Below, piece after piece: positions 16,772 through 25,750 of a stretch of 64,000 nucleotides of DNA. The stretch covers positions 5,332,001 through 5,396,000 of the forward strand of contig OZ245894.1 of NCBI GenBank assembly GCA_965229635.1, in the 5' to 3' direction. The stretch comes from BQJU01 sp965229635. Its GTDB lineage: Bacteria > Bacteroidota > Bacteroidia > Chitinophagales > Saprospiraceae. Below the pieces are notes generated by a model, which was not told the DNA's origin, ran no database searches, and was given only the letters and a program-made list of their open reading frames with translations. How positions within the stretch are numbered: the stretch's first letter is position 1; each line of letters starts with the position of its first letter. The translations under genes and the position numbers were made by a program.

Positions 16772-18256
16772 ATGAAGCAATATATTCTTGCCATAGATCA
16801 GGGTACGAGCAGTACAAAAACTATTCTTTTTGACGAAACGGGGCAGATGGCAGCCAAGGGTTCCGTGCCCTTACATACCGATCATTTCGACAATGGTTTT
16901 GTGGAGCAAGACCCGGAAGGTATTTATCAAAATGTGCTGGATTCAGTCAAAGAGTGCCTGAATCAATTCCAAGAAAAAGGGCATGACCTTACGGAAATTG
17001 TAGGTTGTGGCATCAGCAACCAGCGGGAAACCTTTATGCTCTGGGATGAGCAAGGCAAAGCAGTCAGTCCGGCGGTAGTGTGGGCCTGCAAACGCTCTAC
17101 CGGCATTTGCGACAAGCTAAAAGCCAAAGATCAGGAACCGCTGATTCGGGAAAGAACCGGCTTGATCATCGATCCCTATTTTTCGGGAACGAAGCTGTTG
17201 TGGCTATTGGAAAATGATGTAGCCTTAAAACAACGTGTCGACAATGGAGAGATTTTCTTTGGTACGGTCGATTGCTGGTTGTTGTATAAACTGACGGAGG
17301 GCAAGCATTTTCGCACCGACCATACCAACGCCTGCCGGACCCTATTTTTCAATATCCATACCCTGGATTGGGATCAGGATATACTCCGGCTTTGGGGGTT
17401 GGAAAATCTCCGCTTACCGGAAGTACACCCCTCCGCTTTTGATTTTGGTCAAAGCAATTTTGCAGGAGTACTCCCCCACTCCATTCCCATCAGCGCCATG
17501 ATCGGTGACAGCCATGCGGCAACTTTTGGTGAGGGTTGTTTTGAACCCGGCATGGGCAAAGTCACGTTGGGCACCGGTAGCAGCATTATGATGAATACCG
17601 GTGGGCCGGTTGAGTCTTCCAATGGCATGTTGACCACCATTTGCTGGAGCATGCCCGATCGGGTGGATTACGCGCTGGAAGGGGCCATTGTATCCTGTGG
17701 CTCAACCCTGGAATGGCTGCGGCAGGAATTAAACTTCTTTGACGACCCCGGGGAAACGGAACAAATGGCGCTGAGCCTGCAAGACAATGCCGGCGTATAC
17801 CTCATTCCAGCCTTTAGCGGATTGGGTGCTCCACATTGGCAAATGAACCGCAAAGCCAGCATCGAAGGCATGACCTTTGGCACTACGAAAAACCATATCG
17901 TACGGGCGGCCCTGGAGAGCATTCCCTATCAAATCAAAGATGTAATGGTTGCCATGCAACAGGATATGCCATCTCCATTAAAGGATATCTCTGTCAATGG
18001 GGGGATTGCCAATAACAATTTTGTGATCCGCTTGCTGACCGACCTACTGCAGGTCCGTTTGAAGAAAAGAAAGAACGCGGATGTCTCCGCTCTTGGTGCA
18101 GCCTATCTGGCCGGACTCCAACGTGGTGTTTTTAGCAGTATCGACCAGCTGGTCGAATTGAACCTGTTACAAACAGAAACTATTGCACCGGAGCTCGAAA
18201 ATGAAGATATTCAGAGGTGGTATCGGGGGTGGCAAAAAGTCATCGCAAATCAATAG
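16772..18256 (+). CDS. FGGY-family carbohydrate kinase (glycerol-kinase-like)
   Basis: A 494-aa cytoplasmic sugar kinase of the FGGY family. The N-terminal domain starts YILAIDQGTSSTKTILFDETG and has GCGISNQRETFMLWD and RTGLIIDPYFSGTKLLWLL. The C-terminal domain has GDSHAATFGEGCFEPGMGKV, GTGSSIMMNTGG, NGGIANNNFVIRLLTDLLQV and ALGAAYLAG. Motifs are nearest glycerol kinase, but the GD-Q-Q segment of GlpK reads GD-S-H here, so another polyol or ketose is likely. Directly after the permease and in one operon with an isomerase and a transketolase, it is a good candidate for D-apulose kinase or an equivalent ketose kinase. Confidence 0.88.
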   Translation: MKQYILAIDQGTSSTKTILFDETGQMAAKGSVPLHTDHFDNGFVEQDPEGIYQNVLDSVKECLNQFQEKGHDLTEIVGCGISNQRETFMLWDEQGKAVSPAVVWACKRSTGICDKLKAKDQEPLIRERTGLIIDPYFSGTKLLWLLENDVALKQRVDNGEIFFGTVDCWLLYKLTEGKHFRTDHTNACRTLFFNIHTLDWDQDILRLWGLENLRLPEVHPSAFDFGQSNFAGVLPHSIPISAMIGDSHAATFGEGCFEPGMGKVTLGTGSSIMMNTGGPVESSNGMLTTICWSMPDRVDYALEGAIVSCGSTLEWLRQELNFFDDPGETEQMALSLQDNAGVYLIPAFSGLGAPHWQMNRKASIEGMTFGTTKNHIVRAALESIPYQIKDVMVAMQQDMPSPLKDISVNGGIANNNFVIRLLTDLLQVRLKKRKNADVSALGAAYLAGLQRGVFSSIDQLVELNLLQTETIAPELENEDIQRWYRGWQKVIANQ

Positions 18257-18281
18257 CATTTTTTAATCTAAAAATCAGAGG

Positions 18282-19382
18282 ATGAGAGATATTACAAGAA
18301 GTTCGAAAGTATCAAGTTTGGCCATACTGGCCTTCATGATCTTGGGCGTAAGCCTGGGTTGCAACAAAGATGACGACGATTTGGGAAATGGTCTTAACCG
18401 TATTGACCTTTCCGAAGTGGAAATCATCGAGGTTTTCCAAAGCAGTGCGGATATTGCCGTAGAAATTGATGACGAAGAAGTTGACCTGATCAACGAAGTG
18501 GGCCTCGTGTGGAGTACCACTGAAATGCCGGAGCTTGGCTCCAATGAAGCGGGCAAGATGTCAACGGAAATGATCTCCGAGGAATTTTTTGGCCAACTGA
18601 CCGACCTTACTCCGGGCACGACTTACTTCTTTAGAGCTTATGCCAAAACCAACAACGAGCAGTATTACAGCCTTCAGCAAAGCATTACCAGCATCAGAGC
18701 TGACGGAACGATGGATACTGTGGAAGACGTTGATGGTAATGTATACGAAACTAAAATTATTGGTGGCCAGGAATGGATGTTTGACAACTTAAAAACCCTG
18801 CATTTCAGAGACGGCAGTCCGATTGCGAAAGGGTTCAGCGACGAAGACTGGGGCTCCCTCACCAGTTCTGGGCTTGGCATTTATGACTACGAAAAGATCG
18901 AAGGATTTGAATCGGAGGATGAAGTCCTGGAAGCGTACGGAGCCCTGTACAATTGGTACGCAATCACCGATGAACGAGGGCTTTGTCCGGAGGGTTGGCA
19001 TGTGCCAACTGACGATGAATGGCGGCGGTTTGAGATGTTTCTGGGTATGAGTGAATCTGAATCACTCGACACAGATTATCGCGGTGATACGGAAGGTTCC
19101 AAAATCAAGATTACCGCTACCTACCCAGCCCCACATCCGCGCTGGGACCACGGGAATGAATCGAATAATGCAACCGGTTTTGGCGTCATTCCGGGCGGCG
19201 CACGATTTGATAACGGCAACTATGGTTACAAAGGTTTCTTTGGCTATCTGTGGACCGCTACTGAAGTGGCCATCGACGACGGTTGGGGACGCGTGCTGAT
19301 TTTCTCACAATCAGACATCGGTCGGGAAATCATTGACAAGAATATGGGCCTAAACTGTCGTTGTGTGAAAAACGATCATTAA
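18282..19382 (+). CDS. FISUMP-domain lipoprotein
   Basis: A 366-aa lipoprotein (lipobox FMILGVSLGC, Cys at about 27) with a short Asp-rich linker after the lipidated Cys. A fibronectin-III-like segment (about 40-130, ending LTDLTPGTTYFFRAYAKTN) comes next. The C-terminal FISUMP domain (TIGR02145) has DVDGNVYETKIIGGQEWMFDNLKT, GALYNWYAITDERGLCPEGWHVPTDDEW and a terminal LNCRCVKN. FISUMP proteins are abundant in Bacteroidota and Fibrobacteres and are thought to sit on the cell surface; their role is unknown. An AGAGG stretch precedes the ATG. As the last gene of the plus-strand operon it may be a surface glycan-binding accessory or simply read through from upstream. Confidence 0.85.
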   Translation: MRDITRSSKVSSLAILAFMILGVSLGCNKDDDDLGNGLNRIDLSEVEIIEVFQSSADIAVEIDDEEVDLINEVGLVWSTTEMPELGSNEAGKMSTEMISEEFFGQLTDLTPGTTYFFRAYAKTNNEQYYSLQQSITSIRADGTMDTVEDVDGNVYETKIIGGQEWMFDNLKTLHFRDGSPIAKGFSDEDWGSLTSSGLGIYDYEKIEGFESEDEVLEAYGALYNWYAITDERGLCPEGWHVPTDDEWRRFEMFLGMSESESLDTDYRGDTEGSKIKITATYPAPHPRWDHGNESNNATGFGVIPGGARFDNGNYGYKGFFGYLWTATEVAIDDGWGRVLIFSQSDIGREIIDKNMGLNCRCVKNDH

Positions 19383-19385
19383 AAT

Positions 19386-19410
19386 GGACAATTTCGAGCG
19401 CAAATTGTCC
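19386..19410. terminator. Stem-loop between convergent operons, probable bidirectional terminator
   Basis: A perfect 9-bp stem GGACAATTT (19386-19394) / AAATTGTCC (19402-19410) encloses a 7-nt loop. It begins 4 nt after the FISUMP stop and lies 16 nt from the stop of the convergent GH95 gene. On the minus strand the stem is followed closely by TTTT, as for an intrinsic terminator; on the plus strand no T-run follows. Confidence 0.65.
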
Positions 19411-19426
19411 CAGCGGAACAACTTTA

Positions 19427-21721
19427 TCAATTCTTTTTGTTCAAATCCTTACCAAAAACGTAGGTTTCGCCTTTTTTTGTTGCAAAATCGATGCGTTTTT
19501 CTCCGAACTGCAAAGAGCACTTTGCACCGGCCTTTGAATAGACTTTGAGTTCGTTTAATTGTCCATCCGACCAGGAAAAGTCCAATACAAAACCGCCCCG
19601 GGCACATACTCCCTTAATAGAACCATTTGGTAATTGATCGGGCAAAGCCGGCAAAATATCAATGAAGCCTAGTTGGCTCTGTACCAGCAATTCAATGATT
19701 CCGGCGGCACCACCAAAGTTACCATCAATCTGAAAGGGCGGATGTGCGTCAAACAGATTTGGGTACGATCCCGCTTTGGTTTCTCTTCCTTTGGCCCCAA
19801 CCGGTCCCAGCAGCATGTGGATCATATTAAAAGCATGATTGCCATCCAATAGTCGGCTCCAGAAGTTGATCTTCCAGGCCAGACTCCAGCCGGTGCCTTC
19901 ATCACCGCGAAAGGCCAGGGATTGTTTAGCGGCTTTCGCCAATTCCGGACTTTCTACCGGATTGATTTCTTGCCCGGGATACAGGCCCCACAGGTGCGAC
20001 ACGTGTCGGTGCTTCTCTTCAGGATCGTCAATATCCTGCATCCATTCCTGGAGCTGACCGTATTGACCAATCTGATTGGGTAGGATTTGGGCTTTCATGG
20101 CCTCCAGCTCTTTGGCCAAAGCCTGATCGACCTTCAGTAAACCAGCAGCCTCAATCACAATGCCAAACAGGCTGCGAATGATCTGATGATCCATCGTGGG
20201 TCCGGCCACCAGACCGCCTATTTCCGGCGAGTTACTGGGTGTACTGATCAGATATCCCGTTTTGGGATCTTCCACCAGAAAGTCTTTAAAGAATAGAGCC
20301 GCTCCCTTAATCGTGGGGTACTTTTCTTTCAGAAATGCCGTATCCTGCGTAAACAGAAAATGTTCCCACAGGTGATGACACAACCACGCTCCGCCACTTA
20401 CCCAGATACCGTGATTGGAATTATTGACCGGCGCCGCGGCCCGCCAGATATCCGTATTGTGGTGCAATACCCAGCCATCAGCGGCGTAGTGTTCTTTGGC
20501 CACATTTGCCCCCGTCTGTGAACATTCCTCAATCAGGCGAAACAATGGCTCATGACACTCCGGCAAATTGGTGAGCTCCACCGGCCAGTAGTTCATTTCA
20601 CAATTGATATTGGTGGTCCACTTGCTATCCCAGGATGGTGCCAGGCGGTCATTCCAGATACCCTGTAAGTTGGCGGGTTGTGTTCCCGGCCGACTGCTGG
20701 CAATCATCAGATAACGACCGTATTGGACGTAAAGCGCTAATAGGTCCGGGTCGTTGGCGTTTTTCCAAAAGGCATAAATTCTTTCGTCAGTGGGTGAAGC
20801 ACTATCCTTGGTAGCATCAAATTTGATCGCGAAACGGTTGAAAAGTTCGTGATAGTCTTCCAGGTGTTTTTCCCTGATTTCCTCAAAAGTCAACGCCTCA
20901 AATTTCCGAAAGGTACCATCAATATAGCGGGATGATGGTTTGCTCAAATCGTGGTAATTCACAAAGTTGGTATGTGCATCCAGATAGAGCGTCGCGCTGG
21001 TAGCATTCTTGATGGCAATACGGTCGTAGGCCGGATCGATCTCGCCATCGGTTTTGACCTGAAGCATGGCTTTCCCTTCCATTTCTCCATTCAGCACCCG
21101 AACGTCCAGAATTTGTTGATCGAGATTGGTCTCCACTGACTTAAGCTGGTGTTTGGAATCCAGTCCAAAGCTGAAATTTAGCTTGCCAGCCTGATCAGCT
21201 GTTAAGTGAATGGCAATCAACTGATCGGGATTACTGGCGATGATTTCGCGGTTGTATTGCACACCATCTACTTCGTAACTGACTGAAGCAATCGCGTTTT
21301 GTATATCCAGCTTCCGGATATAGTTCCGGGGCCTTTGATCACCATGATCAAAATTCAAAAGCAGGTCACCAAATGGTTGATAGGCTTTAAGCCGCAATGG
21401 GTCACTCATGAAGTGCTCCGAAGCAATGGCTTCGGCTTTGTCCTGTTTGCCTTCCCAGAGCAACTGGCGAATTTCTCCAAGATATTTATGAGCTCCTTCG
21501 TGCGCATAATCATGCGGCCCGCCGGTCCAGAGGGTTTCTTCGTTAAATTGAATAACCTCTTGTTCAATGCCACCGTAAACCATAGCCCCCAATCGGCCAT
21601 TCCCTACGGGGAGGGCTTCCGTCCACGTCTTTGCCGGTTCATCGTAATGCAGTTCTAACTGCTGAGCAGGAAGCAAAGAAGAGATGATAATTGCCATACA
21701 TATGGTGATAAACCGCATCAT
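19427..21721 (-). CDS. GH95-family alpha-L-fucosidase/alpha-L-galactosidase
   Basis: A 764-aa exported protein (signal peptide MMRFITICMAIIISSLLPAQQ). It opens with LHYDEPAKTWTEALPVGNGRLGAMVYG and FNEETLWTGGPHDY, the GH95 N-terminal beta-domain signature. The (alpha/alpha)6 barrel follows, with SSRPGTQPANLQGIWND, NINCEMNYWPVELTNLPECHEPL and HRHVSHLWGLYPG. Length is typical. GH95 enzymes remove terminal alpha-L-fucose or alpha-L-galactose by inversion, and some act on the L-galactose of RG-II side chain A. It is the last gene of the long minus-strand locus, 9 nt after the GH2 gene, and is likely periplasmic. Confidence 0.93.
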   Translation of the reverse strand: MMRFITICMAIIISSLLPAQQLELHYDEPAKTWTEALPVGNGRLGAMVYGGIEQEVIQFNEETLWTGGPHDYAHEGAHKYLGEIRQLLWEGKQDKAEAIASEHFMSDPLRLKAYQPFGDLLLNFDHGDQRPRNYIRKLDIQNAIASVSYEVDGVQYNREIIASNPDQLIAIHLTADQAGKLNFSFGLDSKHQLKSVETNLDQQILDVRVLNGEMEGKAMLQVKTDGEIDPAYDRIAIKNATSATLYLDAHTNFVNYHDLSKPSSRYIDGTFRKFEALTFEEIREKHLEDYHELFNRFAIKFDATKDSASPTDERIYAFWKNANDPDLLALYVQYGRYLMIASSRPGTQPANLQGIWNDRLAPSWDSKWTTNINCEMNYWPVELTNLPECHEPLFRLIEECSQTGANVAKEHYAADGWVLHHNTDIWRAAAPVNNSNHGIWVSGGAWLCHHLWEHFLFTQDTAFLKEKYPTIKGAALFFKDFLVEDPKTGYLISTPSNSPEIGGLVAGPTMDHQIIRSLFGIVIEAAGLLKVDQALAKELEAMKAQILPNQIGQYGQLQEWMQDIDDPEEKHRHVSHLWGLYPGQEINPVESPELAKAAKQSLAFRGDEGTGWSLAWKINFWSRLLDGNHAFNMIHMLLGPVGAKGRETKAGSYPNLFDAHPPFQIDGNFGGAAGIIELLVQSQLGFIDILPALPDQLPNGSIKGVCARGGFVLDFSWSDGQLNELKVYSKAGAKCSLQFGEKRIDFATKKGETYVFGKDLNKKN

Positions 21722-21730
21722 TTGTTTGAT

Positions 21731-24136
21731 TTACTTCGTTTTAATAATTACGCCTTCAGATGTCAGGTCATCTGATTTCGGCAAAATGCTAATGGTGCCT
21801 TTTTCTTCCGTAGATCGGACGATTAGCAGACATTTTCCATTGTAGGCATTAATCGTGTTTCCTTTAAAAGGCTCCGTATTGGCCTGGTAGCCATTATCCA
21901 CCCCTACAATGAATCCCGGACCATCGATCATGAATTCGATGTGGTTATTGGCTGTAGCCACAAGATTTCCATCTTTATCAAGAATTTCTGCAGTGATAAA
22001 GGAAAGGTCCCTACCGTTGGCAGTGATCGTCTGCCGATCAGGAGTTAACACTATTTGTGCGGGTTCTCCTGCGGTATTGATCTGTTTTTCAGCAACCGTA
22101 TCCCCATTTTTTCGCGTGACCACCTTGATGGTTCCAGGTTCAAAATTCAAGCGCCACATCACGTGGTAGGTGGAGTCATTTTTACTGCGAACTCCCTGAG
22201 AAACATCGTTCAGAAATAACTCCGCTTCATCGGCATTGTTGTAATAAGCCCAGACATCAACTTCATGCCCTTCCTGCCAGTTCCAGTGCGGAAATACATG
22301 CAACATAGTATCCTCCGTCCACTCACTTTGGTACATGTAGTAGGCATCTTTCGGGAAACCAGCAAGGTCAATGATACCGTAATACGAGCTTCTCGACGGC
22401 CAGCCAAAGTACGGCACCGGTTCTCCGATAAAGTCAAATCCGGACCAGACAAACAATCCCGGAATGTGATCGTAGTTTTTAACAATGTGCCAGGTCTGCT
22501 CATGGGTTGATCCCCAATAGGCATACACGTGGTCATAGGCCGAAACCGTATAATCGGCATTGGAATCAAACTCCATTTTGTAACCCGGGGGCCAGATTCG
22601 GTCTTCATCGGATGGCATATCATAATGCCCTCTGGTGGCCAGTGCCGACATATTCTCGGAAGCAATCATGGTTTCCCCGGGGTAGGTATCGTGAAAGGTC
22701 TTGTACGCCTCCTGCTTGTAGTTGAAGCCCAAAATATCCAGTGCTCCCGACTGGTAGATGTAGTTCTTTTTGGGAATATTTTCCGTAAGGGCACAAGTCA
22801 CCGGCCGCGTCGTATCCAGCGATTTGACGATATCGACCAGCTCCCTGGTAATGGTGGTACCGGTACTGTCAAACTGCTCGCGAATCTCATTACCAATGCT
22901 CCACATGATGATGGAAGGATGATTGCGGTCACGCCGAATGAAGTCCTTGAGGTCCTGTTCGTGCCATTCATCCCAAAACAAGTGATAATCCTTTTTCGCC
23001 TTTTTCTTTTTCCAGGCATCAAAAGCTTCATCCATCACCAGAAAGCCCATCTCATCACAGAGGTCCAGCAACTCCGGAGCCGGAGGATTGTGGGCGGTGC
23101 GGATGGCATTGCAACCCATTGCCTTGAGAATTTCTAACTGTCTTTCGATGGCTCGTATGTTGACCGCAGCGCCTAGTGCACCCAGGTCATGATGATTGTT
23201 GACCCCCAAAATTTTCAGCGATTCTCCATTGAGGAAAAATCCTTTGTAGGGATCAAAATGAAACTCGCGAATGCCGAATCTGGTTGTTTGTTCGTCCACC
23301 AGTTGGCCATCCCGATAGACCTGGGTTACTGCTTCGTAAAGCTCCGGTTGATCACAAGACCATAATTTGGGATTATGCACAGAAATTTCGTGAGAGACTA
23401 CAGTATCAGAGACAAATGGGTTTTCTTCAGAAGAAATTAGCAATTCCCCATTTTTATAAATGGACACTTTGACGGTTCCTTCACTGTTTTCCCTGTTGGA
23501 AATACTCGTCTCAATTCGGACCAACGCATTCTCCTCGCTGATTTCCGGCGTAGTAATGTAAGTCCCCCACTGAGGAATGTGCATCTTTGATACGGATACC
23601 AATCTCACATTTCGATAGATGCCCGAACCGGTATACCATCTTGAACTGGGTTGCAGGCTATTATCCACCCGCACCACAATGACATTATGTTCTTTCCCGT
23701 AGTTCAGGTACGGCGTCAATTCATAGCTGAATGAAATATACCCATTTGGTCTTTTGCCCAGGGATTGACCATTAATCCATACCTCACTATTGCGATAAAC
23801 GCCATCAAACTCGATAAAATGCAGTTTGTCTTGAGCATCTTCCGGCAAAAAGAAAGTCTTTCGGTACCAACCGATACCGGCGGGGAGATAACCTCCGGAG
23901 GCTTCAGTGGGGTTGTCAGGAGAAAAAGCGCCCTCAATGCTCCAGTCGTGCGGCAGGTCCAATATGCGCCAAAACATATCGTTGAAGTCGGTATTGATAG
24001 CGCTGCTATCCCCTTCCTGGCTGAATGTCCAAACTGCATTAAAATCCTGCACTACTCGCTTCTGTTCCTGTTGTTCAGTACAAGAACAGAATGCCAATAA
24101 AAGGAGAACCTCAGCCAGTAAATTTCTGATACTCAT
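21731..24136 (-). CDS. GH2-family beta-galactosidase-like enzyme
   Basis: An 801-aa lipoprotein or exported enzyme (LLLLAFCSCTEQ near residue 18). Domains in order are the sugar-binding jelly roll with WRILDLPHDWSIEGAF, the Ig-like domain, the TIM barrel, and C-terminal DUF4982 and Big-type domains. The acid/base is Glu417 in MWSIGNEIREQ and the nucleophile candidate is Glu494 in MIASENMS. Retaining GH2 enzymes cleave beta-galactoside, beta-glucuronide and related linkages. Within an RG-II-like enzyme set a beta-galactosidase or beta-glucuronidase role is plausible, but the sequence does not settle it. It starts 4 nt after the DUF3826 stop. Confidence 0.9.
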   Translation of the reverse strand: MSIRNLLAEVLLLLAFCSCTEQQEQKRVVQDFNAVWTFSQEGDSSAINTDFNDMFWRILDLPHDWSIEGAFSPDNPTEASGGYLPAGIGWYRKTFFLPEDAQDKLHFIEFDGVYRNSEVWINGQSLGKRPNGYISFSYELTPYLNYGKEHNVIVVRVDNSLQPSSRWYTGSGIYRNVRLVSVSKMHIPQWGTYITTPEISEENALVRIETSISNRENSEGTVKVSIYKNGELLISSEENPFVSDTVVSHEISVHNPKLWSCDQPELYEAVTQVYRDGQLVDEQTTRFGIREFHFDPYKGFFLNGESLKILGVNNHHDLGALGAAVNIRAIERQLEILKAMGCNAIRTAHNPPAPELLDLCDEMGFLVMDEAFDAWKKKKAKKDYHLFWDEWHEQDLKDFIRRDRNHPSIIMWSIGNEIREQFDSTGTTITRELVDIVKSLDTTRPVTCALTENIPKKNYIYQSGALDILGFNYKQEAYKTFHDTYPGETMIASENMSALATRGHYDMPSDEDRIWPPGYKMEFDSNADYTVSAYDHVYAYWGSTHEQTWHIVKNYDHIPGLFVWSGFDFIGEPVPYFGWPSRSSYYGIIDLAGFPKDAYYMYQSEWTEDTMLHVFPHWNWQEGHEVDVWAYYNNADEAELFLNDVSQGVRSKNDSTYHVMWRLNFEPGTIKVVTRKNGDTVAEKQINTAGEPAQIVLTPDRQTITANGRDLSFITAEILDKDGNLVATANNHIEFMIDGPGFIVGVDNGYQANTEPFKGNTINAYNGKCLLIVRSTEEKGTISILPKSDDLTSEGVIIKTK

Positions 24137-24140
24137 TGAT

Positions 24141-24818
24141 CTAATTTTTGGCCTTCTTCGTCTCTTCTCGTTCTTTCAACTCCATTTCCGCCTGTTTCAG
24201 GTCGTAGCCCAATGCGGAGAGGTAATTGTTGATTCTTCCTTTGTACTTACCAAAGGTAGCATGTTTTTCATCTGAAGAACCTTTGTCCATCGCCAGTTCA
24301 CGAGCAGTAAGCAAGTGACTGTGGATATATCTTTTTTGCTCGGCGGTCAATTTCGGCAACAAATTCAGGTAACCATTGTAGGTGCGCTCCAGCACACCGT
24401 AGGTCATGCCATCCTTGATCATATCCACCTGCTCTGGCGTCAATTCAGTATTTAGCTGAGAGATGAAATGAGTGTGCAAGGTGAATATGTCAATTTCATA
24501 CTGGCTTTTCGCCAAATCAATTTTGGCATTCATTAACGACTTTTCCAGGCCACTTTCCTTGCGAAGAGCTTCGACCTTTTTATTTTTGGCCTCCTCCAGC
24601 CAGTTGATGGCCTGATACTGATGCACCACAATATCTCGTACTCGCTGATAGGTAGTCATGTGCTCCAATTGCAGGTTTTTGAGAAACTTATCCACCCGGT
24701 TGACGAGTACCTTGGTGTATTCGGGATCCACTTTTGCAGGGTCAAAACCTTCCTGAGCAAAGACGGAAGTATTTAATGAAGCCAACAGGAATATTGCAAT
24801 AATTAATTTCATTTTCAT
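24141..24818 (-). CDS. Exported DUF3826 protein
   Basis: A 225-aa protein with a signal peptide (LIIAIFLLASLNTSVFAQ). It is mostly alpha-helical and charged (KVLVNRVDKFLKNLQLE, QAINWLEEAKNKKVEALRK, ELTPEQVDMIKDGMTYGV, and a C-terminal Glu/Lys-rich helix ending KEREETKKAKN). This is DUF3826, a family met in Bacteroidota beside glycoside hydrolases and exported sugar-isomerase-like TIM barrels. No catalytic motif is visible. The repeated ELTPEQ helix recalls Spy/CpxP-like periplasmic chaperones, so a chaperone or enzyme-accessory role is possible; this is only inference. It is packed between the TIM-barrel gene (20 nt) and the GH2 gene (4 nt). Confidence 0.75.
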   Translation of the reverse strand: MKMKLIIAIFLLASLNTSVFAQEGFDPAKVDPEYTKVLVNRVDKFLKNLQLEHMTTYQRVRDIVVHQYQAINWLEEAKNKKVEALRKESGLEKSLMNAKIDLAKSQYEIDIFTLHTHFISQLNTELTPEQVDMIKDGMTYGVLERTYNGYLNLLPKLTAEQKRYIHSHLLTARELAMDKGSSDEKHATFGKYKGRINNYLSALGYDLKQAEMELKEREETKKAKN

Positions 24819-24838
24819 CTTACCAAATTTATTTTCTC

Positions 24839-25705
24839 TTATTGAAAAATAGATTTTAAATAACGGGTATTGGCACCAAAATTACCCACCACATCGCGGG
24901 GGTTGTTTTTATCGCGGGAACGTTCAAGGACCAGCCATCCCTGCCAATTCATGTCGTCCAACACCTTCTTTACTTTCTTCATATTAATGCGGGTATTGTT
25001 CTCCAACCAGACGTCATCCGTGTCAGTGGCGTGAATTTGGCAAATCCGGTCCTTACCGAGAATCTTTAATTCCTCACACAGATCCCGGCCAGCTTCCAGT
25101 GGATTTTGGAAATTAAAATAGATCTGAATGGCATCAGAACCGATGTCTTCCAGCAGTTTGACCTCCTCAGTAGCAGAAAGTGCCGTTTCAATGCCGATAA
25201 TCACCCCGGCCGCTTCCGCTTTCTTACCAAATAGTTGTAAACGCTCCACCACCGCCGGTCTCAATTCTGGGTATTTGACCAGGTCGTTTTGCACGCCAAG
25301 CGGTAAAAAAGCCACTTTTACCCCCAACAGGTTCATGGTATTGATACAGTCATCCATGATGCGTTCAATGCCTTCCCGTTCGGCAAAGTTTTGGGCGTAA
25401 AAGCCCGACATGGCAATGGAAGAAATTTCCAGGTTGTTCTCGCGGGCTGCATCAATAAATTCCTTGCGGTGAATGGGGTCCAACAATTTATTGTCGAAGG
25501 TGGGCCGCTTACCCAATCCGCCCATGTCTACTTCTACTCCCTCTGCTCCAATCTCTTTGGTTCTACCAAAAGCGCCCAGTTTTTGCCTTTTCAGGATCAT
25601 CCAGTCGCAAACGGCAATTCTATAGCCTTCATCGGCTTGTGCACAGGCCGTTTGCGGCGAATAACACAGAAGCATTACAACAGCTAATACTATGATTCTC
25701 ATCAA
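24839..25705 (-). CDS. Exported sugar-phosphate isomerase/epimerase-like TIM barrel
   Basis: A 288-aa protein of the xylose-isomerase-like TIM barrel family (AP_endonuc_2) with a signal peptide (MMRIIVLAVVMLLCYSPQTACAQ). Conserved acidic and histidine residues are present in GVIIGIETALS, ICQIHATDTDDVW and GWLVLERSRD, where such enzymes bind a metal. Cytoplasmic relatives isomerise or epimerise sugars, but an exported copy cannot use phosphorylated sugars and may act on free sugars, inositols or oxidised glycans. It is co-transcribed with DUF3826 and a sialidase-like lipoprotein. The fold call is safe; the reaction is unknown. Confidence 0.8.
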   Translation of the reverse strand: MMRIIVLAVVMLLCYSPQTACAQADEGYRIAVCDWMILKRQKLGAFGRTKEIGAEGVEVDMGGLGKRPTFDNKLLDPIHRKEFIDAARENNLEISSIAMSGFYAQNFAEREGIERIMDDCINTMNLLGVKVAFLPLGVQNDLVKYPELRPAVVERLQLFGKKAEAAGVIIGIETALSATEEVKLLEDIGSDAIQIYFNFQNPLEAGRDLCEELKILGKDRICQIHATDTDDVWLENNTRINMKKVKKVLDDMNWQGWLVLERSRDKNNPRDVVGNFGANTRYLKSIFQ

Positions 25706-25750
25706 TCTATTTTTTGTAGTGAGGTAAGTAATTTTTCTAACCGGAAATCG

